From Orlajensenia flava (GTDB lineage Bacteria > Actinomycetota > Actinomycetes > Actinomycetales > Microbacteriaceae): 64,000 nucleotides of DNA. Location: contig NZ_SSSN01000009.1 in assembly GCF_004801905.1 (NCBI RefSeq), forward strand, positions 62,001-126,000. Reading direction: 5' to 3'. The position numbers and the translations under genes were made by a program. Each line of letters starts with the position of its first letter. Position 1 is the first letter of the stretch. The notes beneath the pieces were generated by a model. It did not search any database and was not told the origin of the DNA. It saw only the letters and a program-made list of their open reading frames with translations. This document shows positions 32,203-40,314 of this stretch, in pieces.

Positions 32203-34314
32203 CTAGAACCGGCCGCCGGATCCTCCGCCGCCGAAACCTCCACCGAAACCGCCGCCGAATCCCCCGCCGCCGCCTCCGAAACCTCCGCCGCCGCCACCGA
32301 AGCCGCCGCCACCCCCGGACCAACCCCCGCCACCGCCCCCGCCGCCGCCCAGCAGTCCGCCGAGGATGCCGCCGATGACGGCCGCGGGAATGACGCCGCT
32401 ACCGGAGCGTCGACCGCCTCCTCCGCCCCACGGATTGTCATCGTCGTGGTACCGGTCGACGTCGCTCTGAGCGAGCTGGATTGCGGATGCCGCAAGCGAC
32501 TGGGCGCGCTGGGCCTGGGTGAGGGCCTGCACGGGATCCGTGGCACCGAGCGCTGTGGAGGAGTCCAGCAGCCGCTGCGCCTCCGACAGTCGCTGACGCG
32601 GCTCGGAGCCGACGGCACCACGGCGGGTGGCGATGTAATCCCCCGCCGCGGCGATCTGCTGCTGTGCCGCCACCTGAGTGCGACCGAGGAGTGCAACGGC
32701 CTTGTCTCGCTGCACGCGCTCCTCGCGCGACGGGGCGAGCGCCGCGTCGAGCGCGGCCTCCGCCTTCTGCAGGCGGTGCACCATGGCAACAGGGTCGGTC
32801 TTGTCGGATGCAGGTGCCGGAGCAGTCGCGGCCGTCACGGCGTCGGCACCCGCAGCGATGGGGCCGGCGAGAGCGGGGACCTGTCCGACGAGAGCTCGAG
32901 CCTCGGTGAGGTCGCTCTGCACGTCGTCGACCTCCTTGGCGACCGCCGCGGTCGCGTCAGCGAGGGTCTGCTCCACCTTGTCGACGGCGTCGAGAAGCTG
33001 GCCGGCCTGTCCGATGCTCTGCTGTGCGGCGCGCACCTGCATCGCGACGCTCGCTCGGTGCCCGTTCGGCGCGACGGGGGCGGAGAGCGTCGCCGCCGCC
33101 TGCTGAGCCGCATCCGTCGCGAAGGCCAGCAACTGATCGGCCTGCGTCGCGTTGCCCACCAGGGTCGCCGTGGTCTCGCCCTCGAAGCGTTGCTGGAGGT
33201 CGGCGATGCGCGCGTGCGCGGCGTCGAGCCGACCGCGCAGGGTCTCCGCATCCGCCGTCACGGTCTTGAGTGCGTCGACCGCGTGGTCATCGAGCGCTCG
33301 CAGGGCGTCGAAGTCGGCGGAGCGGGCGTCGAGCTCGGCGATGGCGCCCTCGGCGAGCGTGGTGATCTGGGCCGTCATCGAAGCGCGTTGCTCGGGGGTC
33401 TCGGGGAAGGCGTCCTCGAGTTTCTGCTTGATCGCGAACGCGTCGCGCGCGGCTCCGCCGGCCTTCGTCAGCGCATCGGTGAACGGTTTCACCGCATCGT
33501 CGCCGAACTGCGCCTGGGCGAAGCCGACCTCCTGCTCGCTCGTCTTGAGGGCGTCGTCGAGCTGGACGAGAAGGCTGCCCGCCTTGCGCTCCAACTGCTC
33601 GCGCTGCTCCGCTGCTGCCCGGGCGACCGCTCGCTTCTTGAGGCTCCTACGGAAGAAGATGAACAGGATCACGGCGACGGCGATGACCGCCAGGATGCCG
33701 AACACCCATCCGGCTCCACCACCGCCCGATGAGTCGGACGATCCCGAGCCGGTGCCCGAGCCCGAGCCGCCGTTCAGCTGGCCGGCGGCCGCGGCACGGA
33801 TGCCGTCGGCCGCACCGATCGCCGCTCCGGCCCAGTCGTTCTTCGACAGGCTCGGCACCACGTACTGCTCGGCGATGGCATCGGAATCGGCCTGCAGGGG
33901 CGACTGATCGGAGAAGGACAGCTGGTAGAGCCGGTCCTTGACCGCGATCGCCAGCACGACGTTCGTGTTTCCGAGCTGGTTGGCATCCCGGACCTGCTGC
34001 ACCCACTGCTCGCGGTCGCTGGGATTGTCGAACGTGTTCACGTAGGTCACGAGAAGGGTCTGGCCGGTGTCGGCCTGCAGCTTGTCGATGGCCTGCTGCA
34101 CGGAGGACGTGTCGCCGCCGAGCACGCCGGCCGAGTCGACGATGTCGCCAGAACCGAAGTCGACGGGTGACTCCGCGTAGGCGGCGGTGCCCGGCAGCCC
34201 GACGATCGCCACGACGACTGTCATGGCGAGGACTGCCAGTGTCGCCCTCCAGGGTGCACGCCCCGCCACACTGCCTCCAACCGCGACCGCGCCGGCATCC
34301 GAACGCGTGCTCAT
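32203..34314 (-). CDS. TPM-domain membrane protein with coiled-coil region and Gly-rich tail
   Basis: A protein of about 703 residues. It has a signal peptide (ending near AAYAESP), then a TPM domain (about 50-165: DIVDSAGVLGG...QTLLVTYVNTF...NVVLAIAVKDRLYQLSF). A Gly/Ser linker and one membrane helix (about 205-225, VFGILAVIAVAVILFIFF) follow. A long helical, coiled-coil-rich cytoplasmic region runs to about residue 620. The C-terminus is an extreme Gly/Phe/Trp-poor-complexity tail of GGGGGF repeats. TPM proteins act in envelope stress or photosystem repair. The GTG-ATG pair at 34317/34314 leaves the start uncertain by one codon. It is paired with PspA. Confidence 0.87.
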   Translation of the reverse strand: MSTRSDAGAVAVGGSVAGRAPWRATLAVLAMTVVVAIVGLPGTAAYAESPVDFGSGDIVDSAGVLGGDTSSVQQAIDKLQADTGQTLLVTYVNTFDNPSDREQWVQQVRDANQLGNTNVVLAIAVKDRLYQLSFSDQSPLQADSDAIAEQYVVPSLSKNDWAGAAIGAADGIRAAAAGQLNGGSGSGTGSGSSDSSGGGGAGWVFGILAVIAVAVILFIFFRRSLKKRAVARAAAEQREQLERKAGSLLVQLDDALKTSEQEVGFAQAQFGDDAVKPFTDALTKAGGAARDAFAIKQKLEDAFPETPEQRASMTAQITTLAEGAIAELDARSADFDALRALDDHAVDALKTVTADAETLRGRLDAAHARIADLQQRFEGETTATLVGNATQADQLLAFATDAAQQAAATLSAPVAPNGHRASVAMQVRAAQQSIGQAGQLLDAVDKVEQTLADATAAVAKEVDDVQSDLTEARALVGQVPALAGPIAAGADAVTAATAPAPASDKTDPVAMVHRLQKAEAALDAALAPSREERVQRDKAVALLGRTQVAAQQQIAAAGDYIATRRGAVGSEPRQRLSEAQRLLDSSTALGATDPVQALTQAQRAQSLAASAIQLAQSDVDRYHDDDNPWGGGGGRRSGSGVIPAAVIGGILGGLLGGGGGGGGGWSGGGGGFGGGGGGFGGGGGGFGGGFGGGFGGGGSGGRF

Positions 34315-34396
34315 CACGCTAGCGGGACGGCGAGCACGCCGCGAGACTCTCCCAGCATCCGTTCAGCGACCGCTCGACCCCTGCCAAGCCGAGCCG

Positions 34397-35290
34397 TCAC
34401 AGGGCGTCGGCCAATGGGCTCTCCTCGAAGGCGACGTCGAGCGATGCGAAGCGTGCGCGCATGACGGCGATGGCGTCGGCGCTCTCGTCGACGAGGGTGA
34501 ACCGGCGGCCGAGAGCGGCCGCTGCGGCGCCCGTCGTTCCGCTGCCGGCGAAGAAGTCGAGCACCTCGTCGCCGTGGCGCGTGGACGCCTGGATGATGCG
34601 GCGCAGGATGCCCTCGGGCTTCTGGGTGGGGTAGCCCGTCTTCTCACGCCCGGTCGGCGACACGATGGTGTGCCACCACACGTCGGTGGGCAGCTTGCCC
34701 AGCTCGGCCTTCTCGGGAGTGACGAGCCCCGGGGCCATGTACGGCTCCCGGTCCACGGCCGTCGAGTCGAACCAGTAGGCGGCCGGATCCTTGACGTAGA
34801 CGAGGATCGTGTCGTGCTTGGTGGGCCACCGGCTCTTCGACTTGGCACCGTAGTCGTAGGCCCAGATGATCTCGTTGAGGAACGCGTCGCGGCCGAACAG
34901 GGCGTCGAGCAGCACCTTGGCGTAGTGCGCCTCGCGATAGTCGAGGTGGAGGTAGAGGGTGCCGTCGTCGGCGAGGAGTCGCCAGGCCTCGACGATGCGC
35001 GGCTCGAGGAAGCCCCAGTAGTCCTCGAAGCGGTCGTCGTAGCTGAGCAGGTCGCCCCGGATGCGGCGATAGGCCTTGCCCTTGAAGCCGCTGACCGTGC
35101 CGATGGCGCGGGTGGCGGCATCCGTCGACGGCGCGTCGGCCGCCTCGTGCCGGGTCGCCTGACGGGCCTGAGCCCGGCCGGTGTTGAACGGCGGGTCGAG
35201 GTAGACGACCGTGAAGCGCCCGTCGGCGAGGGACGGCAGCACGGCCAGGTTGTCGCCGTGGATGACGGTGCCGACGGGGGCGCTGGGCAT
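34397..35290 (-). CDS. Orphan DNA methyltransferase (N6-A/N4-C, beta class)
   Basis: A 297-residue AdoMet-dependent DNA methyltransferase. The catalytic motif IV DPPFNTGR is near residue 33 and the AdoMet-binding motif I FAGSGTTG near 248. This order (IV before I) defines the beta class. The segment between, including WWHTIVSPTGREKTGYPTQKPEGILRRII, holds motif X and the target-recognition region. No restriction gene is adjacent, so it may be a solitary regulatory or epigenetic enzyme. The target sequence is not predictable. It is divergent from the GNAT gene at 35349. Confidence 0.9.
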   Translation of the reverse strand: MPSAPVGTVIHGDNLAVLPSLADGRFTVVYLDPPFNTGRAQARQATRHEAADAPSTDAATRAIGTVSGFKGKAYRRIRGDLLSYDDRFEDYWGFLEPRIVEAWRLLADDGTLYLHLDYREAHYAKVLLDALFGRDAFLNEIIWAYDYGAKSKSRWPTKHDTILVYVKDPAAYWFDSTAVDREPYMAPGLVTPEKAELGKLPTDVWWHTIVSPTGREKTGYPTQKPEGILRRIIQASTRHGDEVLDFFAGSGTTGAAAAALGRRFTLVDESADAIAVMRARFASLDVAFEESPLADAL

Positions 35291-35348
35291 GCGCCCATTC
35301 TGTCAGCCGGGCATGGTGCCGCCTCCGGCGCGAGCGTAGTGTGTGCCC

Positions 35349-35633
35349 ATGACGACGGAGTTGCGGCACGAGTCGGAGTATTCCCGCTACACCTTCTGGG
35401 TGGATGACGAGCAAGTGGGGCTCACGGACTACCGGCTGCACGATGGCTCCATCGACATCGTCCACACCGAGATCGACCCCGTCAGGCGGGGCGTCGGGCT
35501 CGGCGGACGGATGGTCCAGCAGGTGCTCGACGACATCCGCACCGACGTCGATGACCCCGTGCGGGCGACCTGTCCCTTCGTCGCGCGCTACATAGACGAG
35601 CACCCAGCCTACGAGGACCTGCTGACGCGCTGA
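35349..35633 (+). CDS. Small GNAT-family acetyltransferase (YjdJ/COG2388 type)
   Basis: A 94-residue minimal GNAT fold. The acetyl-CoA-binding segment is DPVRRGVGLGGRMVQQVLDDIR, followed by ATCPFVARYIDEHPAYEDLL, which is characteristic of the YjdJ/COG2388 group. The acceptor is unknown. ATG 35349 is preferred over the GTG two codons upstream. It is convergent with the small membrane protein ending at 35799; the 165-bp gap holds short tandem repeats. Confidence 0.88.
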   Translation: MTTELRHESEYSRYTFWVDDEQVGLTDYRLHDGSIDIVHTEIDPVRRGVGLGGRMVQQVLDDIRTDVDDPVRATCPFVARYIDEHPAYEDLLTR

Positions 35634-35735
35634 GTCGCCGAGTCGCTGCAGTCGCTGAGTCGCTGCAGGACCTTCTCCGAAGCGCGGTCGCGCTGCTCGG
35701 ACGGACGGATGCCGGCGCCGCGGCGGGCGCGGCTG

Positions 35736-35771
35736 TCCGTTCGAGCAGCGGCATCCGTTCGAGCAGCGGCA
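35736..35771. repeat. 18-bp tandem duplication
   Basis: TCCGTTCGAGCAGCGGCA occurs twice head-to-tail (35736-35753 and 35754-35771) and a third, partial copy begins TCCGCTCGG. About 90 bp upstream, GAGTCGCTGCAG is also repeated (near 35640-35670). The gap 35634-35798 has no supported gene. Confidence 0.75.
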
Positions 35772-35798
35772 TCCGCTCGGCTCGACGGCCTCAAGCGG

Positions 35799-36110
35799 TC
35801 ATACGTCGATGCGGACGGTACCGTCGAAGCGCTCGTCGGGCGCGGCATCCGGATCGGACTCGGCGATCGCCGCGATGCCCAGGTCGCCGTCGCCCGGGAT
35901 CGGCTTCTCGACCGGGAGCACCGCCTCCTTCTCGCGCTGCACCTCGATCTCGTGCCGGTGCGGTGCGAAGACCTCGTCGACGACGCCGAACGCGTTGCCG
36001 ATCGGGCCACCCCTGCGGGTCTTGTTGCTGAGGTCGATCCAGCCGAGCCTCGAGGCCAGCCAGATGAGCAGAACGAGCGCGACGATGCCCCCGACGATCC
36101 ACCAGTTCAT
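35799..36110 (-). CDS. Small single-helix membrane protein
   Basis: A 103-residue protein with an N-terminal hydrophobic helix (NWWIVGGIVALVLLIWLASRLGWIDL, about residues 2-27) and a polar cytoplasmic domain with a conserved-looking stretch GGPIGNAFGVVDEVFAPHRHEIEVQREKEA and an acidic end. I do not assign a named family; proteins of this shape occur widely in Microbacteriaceae. The upstream gap to the lipoate ligase stop (36200) is 89 bp. Confidence 0.75.
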   Translation of the reverse strand: MNWWIVGGIVALVLLIWLASRLGWIDLSNKTRRGGPIGNAFGVVDEVFAPHRHEIEVQREKEAVLPVEKPIPGDGDLGIAAIAESDPDAAPDERFDGTVRIDV

Positions 36111-36199
36111 CTGGGTATCCTATGCGGCCGCCGTGTCCCGTCGGTGACGGAGCGATGCCACAGGGCTCCGAGCCGGCACGACGGATGTCGGTCGCTCGG

Positions 36200-37249
36200 T
36201 CACGGAACGCGGGTGAGCCACTCCTCAGTGGAGAACTTGGTGCGCACCAACTCCTCAGCCTGCTCGTACTCGTCGGCGGTGATGTCGCCACGCACGGCTC
36301 CGGTCAACGCGGTGAAGACCTCCTCCATCCGCTCGATGATGGCCGCTCGCGGAAGGCCGGTCTGGCTCTTCAGGGGGTCGACGCGCTTGGCCGCCGACGC
36401 GATGCCCTTGTCGCTGATCTTCTCCCGGCCGATGCGCAGCACCTGGGTCATCACCTCACCGTCCATGTCGTAGCTCATGGTGACGTGGTGCAGGATGCCG
36501 CCGCCGGCGAGACGCTTCTGCGCCGCACCCCCGATCTTGCCCGTCGGGCTGGTGATGTCGTTGAGGGGCTGGTAGCTGGCGTCGACGCCGAGGGAGCGCA
36601 GGGCGTCGATGACCCAGGAATCGAGGAAGGCGTAGGACTCGGCGAACGTCATGCCCTGCACGAGCTCGCTCGGCACGTAGAGGGAGTAGGTGACGACCGC
36701 GCCCTTCTCCATCATCATCGCGCCGCCGCCCGAGATGCGGCGCACGACGTCGTAGCCGAAGCGGGCCGCGCCATCCGGATCCACCTCGTTGCGCACCGAC
36801 TGGAAGCTGCCGATGACGACCGCTGAGGTGTCCCACTCCCAGATGCGCAGCGTCGGCTTGCGGCGGCCGGCGCCGACCTCGATGGCGAGGACCTCGTCGA
36901 GCGCGAGGTGCGTCGCCGGGCTCACGGCCCTCGCGTGCACGAGCTCCCATTCGTAGTCGCGCCAGCTCGTGGCTCTCCTCAGGGCGCGACGGATGGCCAC
37001 GGCCACCGATTCGGCGGAGAAGCCGAGCATGGTGGTTCCAGCCGGGAGGGCAGCGGTGATCGCGCGGCCGATGGCGGTCGCATCTGTCTCGACCGAGAGC
37101 CCGTTGACGGCACCGTCGATGGCGGCGAGCGCCTCGTCGGGCTCGAGGAAGAAGTCGCCGGCGAGCCGGAAGTCGGCGAACGCGTCGCCTTCGACCTCGA
37201 AGTCGACCACCACGAGCTTGCCCTGGGGCACCTTGTATTCACCGTGCAT
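36200..37249 (-). CDS. lplA: Lipoate-protein ligase with N-terminal accessory domain
   Basis: A 349-residue biotin/lipoate A/B ligase, which attaches lipoate to E2 and GcvH proteins. The catalytic domain (about 100-330) has VIGSFQSVRNEVD, the lipoyl-AMP loop RRISGGGAMM and the catalytic Lys in SPTGKIGGAAQKR. The first ~90 residues (GKLVVVDFEVEGDAFADFRLAGDFFLEPDEAL) look like the LplA accessory/LplB domain, which in E. coli LplA lies at the C-terminus, so the domain order is swapped. It is monocistronic as far as can be seen. Confidence 0.88.
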   Translation of the reverse strand: MHGEYKVPQGKLVVVDFEVEGDAFADFRLAGDFFLEPDEALAAIDGAVNGLSVETDATAIGRAITAALPAGTTMLGFSAESVAVAIRRALRRATSWRDYEWELVHARAVSPATHLALDEVLAIEVGAGRRKPTLRIWEWDTSAVVIGSFQSVRNEVDPDGAARFGYDVVRRISGGGAMMMEKGAVVTYSLYVPSELVQGMTFAESYAFLDSWVIDALRSLGVDASYQPLNDITSPTGKIGGAAQKRLAGGGILHHVTMSYDMDGEVMTQVLRIGREKISDKGIASAAKRVDPLKSQTGLPRAAIIERMEEVFTALTGAVRGDITADEYEQAEELVRTKFSTEEWLTRVP

Positions 37250-37359
37250 GACATCCAGCCTAGGTCGACCGGTCGCGCGATCGAGGCGCGCGCTGCGTCA
37301 GGCGCTCCCGCCGCAGCCGAGGCGGAGCACAGCGCCCCTCCTCGGGACCCGCTTCCGTC

Positions 37360-38931
37360 TCAGTCCGACGAGCAGGGCTGTCCGTTCACGCGGAACAACC
37401 ACGGCTCGACACGGGTCGATGCGCCCTTCGCGAGGAAGGCGACGGCCGTCTTGCCGCCTGCCTTCACCGATCCAGTGAGCCTGCCCGACGTGATGGCGGC
37501 AGCGTCACCGGCCTGGCTCTTCACACCCCCCACGACGGTCACGAGCTTCTCGCTGCCCGCCCAGTTCCAGCTGAGGGTCCACGACTTCAGCGGGGCCTGG
37601 CCGAGGTTGGTGATGGCGATGCCACCGGCGAAGACGCCGAACAGCGGCTTGGTCGCCGAGTACGCGACGTGGCAGCCGACGGGTGCGAACGTGGGCGACG
37701 CCGAGGCGATCAGCTCCCGGGCCTGCTGCGGGAACCATTGACCCGCTGCCGGGTCCTCGATGCCACGGATGGGATCGGTCGGGCCGCCGGTGCCGCGATA
37801 GCACTGGCCATCGCTCTCGCCGGGGACCTTGATCCACAGGTAGGCGTCGATGAACGGGTTACCCGTGGACGTGCTCGGGCGCAGCCCGGCTCCGCGGTCG
37901 GGCGGGTTGCACCACGCCTCGATGTCACCGTTCCATGCGGGCGGCGACCACGCTCCCTGGCCGTTGCGGCTGGTGTCGATGACGAAGTGCTTCTGCGTCG
38001 CTGCATCCTGCACCAGGCCGGCGCCGGCCATGTCGGTGGCGTACTTGTCGTCGGTCGCCGTCCACGTCGAGAAGTCGTTGGGGTCGGCCGGGTAGTACTG
38101 GCTGGCGCACCAGCCGGCGTTCCACCAGCTCACCGAGGTGGTCAGAGCGAGGCAGTCGCTGATCCAGGTGCCGTACTTGGTCAGACGGTCGGTGGTGACG
38201 TAGTTGGACGCGTTGAGGAAGAACCCGTCGGTCTTCGCCACCCCGGCCTTGACGAGGCGGTCGGTGATGTCTCCCACGCTCAGCCAGCCGCTGTGGGTTC
38301 CGTCGAGGTAGACCGCGGTGTTCGGCAGCGCCGTGAGGGCGTCGACGGCGTAGTTCAGTTGCGCGAATCGATCCGCGGCGGCTGTCGCGGCATCGGCATC
38401 CGCCGGCTGGCACCACTCCTTCACGTTCTGGTTCGTGGTGTACCACGGGATGATGCCGAGCCCGTCGGGTTCGAGCATGATCGCCGCCTTGGCCGAGCCG
38501 ATGCCGGCAGCCACGCCGTCGATCCACGCCTCGTATGCCGCCGTGTCCGCAGCGCCGCCGGCCGAGTACTGCGAGCAGTCGCGGTAGGGCAGGTCGTAGA
38601 CCACGAAGGTGGGCACCTGGCCGGCCGCGGTGGCGGCGGTCGCGGTGACGGATGCGGCCTGCTGCACCTCCGCCGGCGTTCCTTTCGTGAGCCACGTGGC
38701 GCTCGGGAAGCTGCCGAGGAGTTGGGCGTCGTATCGCGCCTCACCGTTCAGGCCGCTCGCCGCCTCGAGGGTCGTCGAGTGCGGGTCGGCGTAGAGCGTC
38801 GTGCCATCCCCGAGCACATCGTTCGCCGCGAAGGCCGGAAGTGGCGACAGCCCGGCCGCCACGAGGGCGGCGACCGCGACGGCCGTGAGAGCGAGCGGGC
38901 GTGCTGCTCGGGCAGGTATCGATCTGGGCAT
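37360..38931 (-). CDS. Secreted GH6 cellulase with degenerate CBM2
   Basis: A 523-residue exported enzyme. The signal peptide ends near LSPLPAFAAND. The GH6 domain has signature 1 VVYDLPYRDCSQYSAGG (catalytic acid Asp follows RDC region) and signature 2 IMLEPDGLGII, plus the C-terminal WIKVPGESDGQCYRG loop. It hydrolyses beta-1,4-glucan by inversion. The last ~100 residues are a CBM2 fold bounded by the usual Cys pair (GCHVAYS...GQPCSSD), but its surface tryptophans are replaced. ATG 38931 has GGGAGAA upstream; a longer frame lacks a ribosome site. A CebR-type operator lies 73 bp upstream, tying it to the ceb cluster. Confidence 0.92.
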   Translation of the reverse strand: MPRSIPARAARPLALTAVAVAALVAAGLSPLPAFAANDVLGDGTTLYADPHSTTLEAASGLNGEARYDAQLLGSFPSATWLTKGTPAEVQQAASVTATAATAAGQVPTFVVYDLPYRDCSQYSAGGAADTAAYEAWIDGVAAGIGSAKAAIMLEPDGLGIIPWYTTNQNVKEWCQPADADAATAAADRFAQLNYAVDALTALPNTAVYLDGTHSGWLSVGDITDRLVKAGVAKTDGFFLNASNYVTTDRLTKYGTWISDCLALTTSVSWWNAGWCASQYYPADPNDFSTWTATDDKYATDMAGAGLVQDAATQKHFVIDTSRNGQGAWSPPAWNGDIEAWCNPPDRGAGLRPSTSTGNPFIDAYLWIKVPGESDGQCYRGTGGPTDPIRGIEDPAAGQWFPQQARELIASASPTFAPVGCHVAYSATKPLFGVFAGGIAITNLGQAPLKSWTLSWNWAGSEKLVTVVGGVKSQAGDAAAITSGRLTGSVKAGGKTAVAFLAKGASTRVEPWLFRVNGQPCSSD

Positions 38932-39003
38932 GCGCTTCTCCCGAGGGTCTACGTCGACCGCGTTCGACGTCATTGTGAACGGAGCGTCAGGGCGAGCGAG
39001 ATG

Positions 39004-39017
39004 TGAGAGCGCTCTCT
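39004..39017. promoter_or_regulatory. CebR-type operator of the GH6 gene
   Basis: TGAGAGCGCTCTCT, identical to operator 1 at cebE, with core GAGAGCGCTCTC at 39005-39016. It lies upstream of the GH6 start and downstream of a TTGACA (39062-39057, minus strand). A -10 at standard spacing is weak (CACGCT), so the exact promoter is uncertain. Confidence 0.85.
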
Positions 39018-39084
39018 CGACCGGATCAAGACCAGCGTGGCCGCGATCGTGTCCCCTGTCAAGGGGTCATCTCACCAAGGCCTG

Positions 39085-39936
39085 CTACGCGGGGATGCGC
39101 TCGCTCAACCACCCGACGGTGTCGGCGAGCACCTCGTCACGGTTGGTCTCGTTGAAGACCTCGTGCCGCGCGCCCTCGTAGACGATCAGCTCGATGTCGG
39201 TGATGCCGGCGCGGCGACGATAGGCGTCGACGAGCTTGAGCGCGCTGCGCTCTGCTCCGAGGATGTCGTCGGAGCCGACCTGGATGAGGATCGGCACATC
39301 GGCCATCTCGGGAGACGGTCGGCCGAGCAGGCGTGCGGCATCCGTCAGCCCGAACAGCTTCTGCAGCGACTCGTTGGTGGTGAGCGGGTCGTCGAAGAAC
39401 GCCTGCGACACCGCGGCGTCGCGGCTCAGCCATTCGGCTCCCGTCGTGCCGAGATGCTGGTGGCGCTTGTTGAGCGGCCCGGAGTACATGTAGCCGGGCC
39501 AGCGGTAGACCGTGCCGGTCAGGACGGCGGCGGCGAAGTCGGACGCGTGCCGGTTGAGCATGATCTGAGCGACGAAGGATCCCCACGAGTGGCCGAGCAG
39601 CACGACGGGCGAGTCGGGATTCTCGTCGCGGATGATGCCCGTGAGCTGCGACGCCGTTCGGATGGTTGCGCGGAGTCCGCCGGGGCCGAGCCGCCCGAGT
39701 TGGGTGGCGTCTCCCCCGTGCTGCTCCATGCCGGTGCGCCCGTGCCCCCGCTGATCGGCCGCGTAGACGGTGAATCCGGCATCCGTCAGTGCGCCGGCGA
39801 CGTGGCCATAGCGACCGGCGTGCTCCCCGACCCCGTGCACCAGTTGGACGACACCGCGGGGGTTCTGTGCGGAGTAGACGTCGAAGTGGATGCGCACGCC
39901 CTCGGCGTCGACGTAGCTGCGAGCCTCGATGGTCAT
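39085..39936 (-). CDS. Alpha/beta hydrolase, monoglyceride-lipase-like
   Basis: A 283-residue cytoplasmic serine hydrolase (lysophospholipase/serine aminopeptidase S33 type). The oxyanion region is LVHGVGEHAGRYGHVA, the nucleophile elbow GHSWGS, the catalytic Asp lies in VPILIQVGSDDILG and the His in YEGARHEVFNE. It probably hydrolyses a monoacylglycerol or similar ester. ATG 39936 removes an unlikely N-terminal extension that would run through the repeat array. The upstream 378-bp gap is occupied by that array. Confidence 0.9.
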   Translation of the reverse strand: MTIEARSYVDAEGVRIHFDVYSAQNPRGVVQLVHGVGEHAGRYGHVAGALTDAGFTVYAADQRGHGRTGMEQHGGDATQLGRLGPGGLRATIRTASQLTGIIRDENPDSPVVLLGHSWGSFVAQIMLNRHASDFAAAVLTGTVYRWPGYMYSGPLNKRHQHLGTTGAEWLSRDAAVSQAFFDDPLTTNESLQKLFGLTDAARLLGRPSPEMADVPILIQVGSDDILGAERSALKLVDAYRRRAGITDIELIVYEGARHEVFNETNRDEVLADTVGWLSERIPA

Positions 39937-40036
39937 GCGCTCATTCTGGCGCACGGCGGGGCGTGTGCGGGGGTTCGGGTGGTCGGCCGTCGGCGGTCGG
40001 CCGCTCAACAACATCACGTCGTCCTGAGTGGACCAC

Positions 40037-40273
40037 AGTGCCATAACGCGCATCCACGACTCGGGATGCGCGTTATGGCACTTCTGCTGGGCGCAGCCGG
40101 TGAGGACCGGGCGCCACCTCTCCCGGATGCGCGTTATGGCACGGACGCGCGAGCTGATGCGCGTTATTGCACTTCTGGTCAGGCGTTGGACACGACCGTC
40201 GCTGCGGTGACGGATGCGGGATGCGGGATGCGCGTTATGGCACGGACGCGCGAGTGGATGCGCGTTATGGCAC
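40037..40273. repeat. Array of six GGATGCGCGTTATGGCAC elements
   Basis: Six copies of an 18-mer fill most of the 378-bp gap between two leftward genes. One is inverted (40038-40055) and five are direct: 40064-40081, 40125-40142, 40155-40172 (two changes), 40226-40243 and 40256-40273. The first two form a perfect 19-bp stem (40037-40055 with 40064-40082) and an 8-nt loop. The last four are two pairs with 30-bp internal spacing sharing CACGGACGCGCGAG between the copies; the pairs are 101 bp apart. No gene is seen here. Confidence 0.9.
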
Positions 40274-40314
40274 TGATGGGGGGCGAAGGTGTCCGCGACC
40301 GGCGGCGCACCGGG

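Noticed and set aside
34363-35298. Alternative minus-strand frame over the methyltransferase gene
   Set aside because: Ser/Arg/Pro-rich translation without motifs; the neighbouring frame carries DPPF and FAGSGTTG.
35482-36010. Small antisense frames between the GNAT and membrane-protein genes
   Set aside because: Translations are Ala/Arg/Ser repeats arising from the tandem duplications; no ribosome sites.
38932-38973. Upstream start for the GH6 gene at 38973
   Set aside because: It lacks a ribosome site and would add 14 polar residues before the signal peptide; ATG 38931 has GGGAGAA.
40037-40273. CRISPR array
   Set aside because: Repeats are few, both inverted and direct, spacing is irregular (8, 43, 12, 53, 12 bp between copies) and no cas genes are present.
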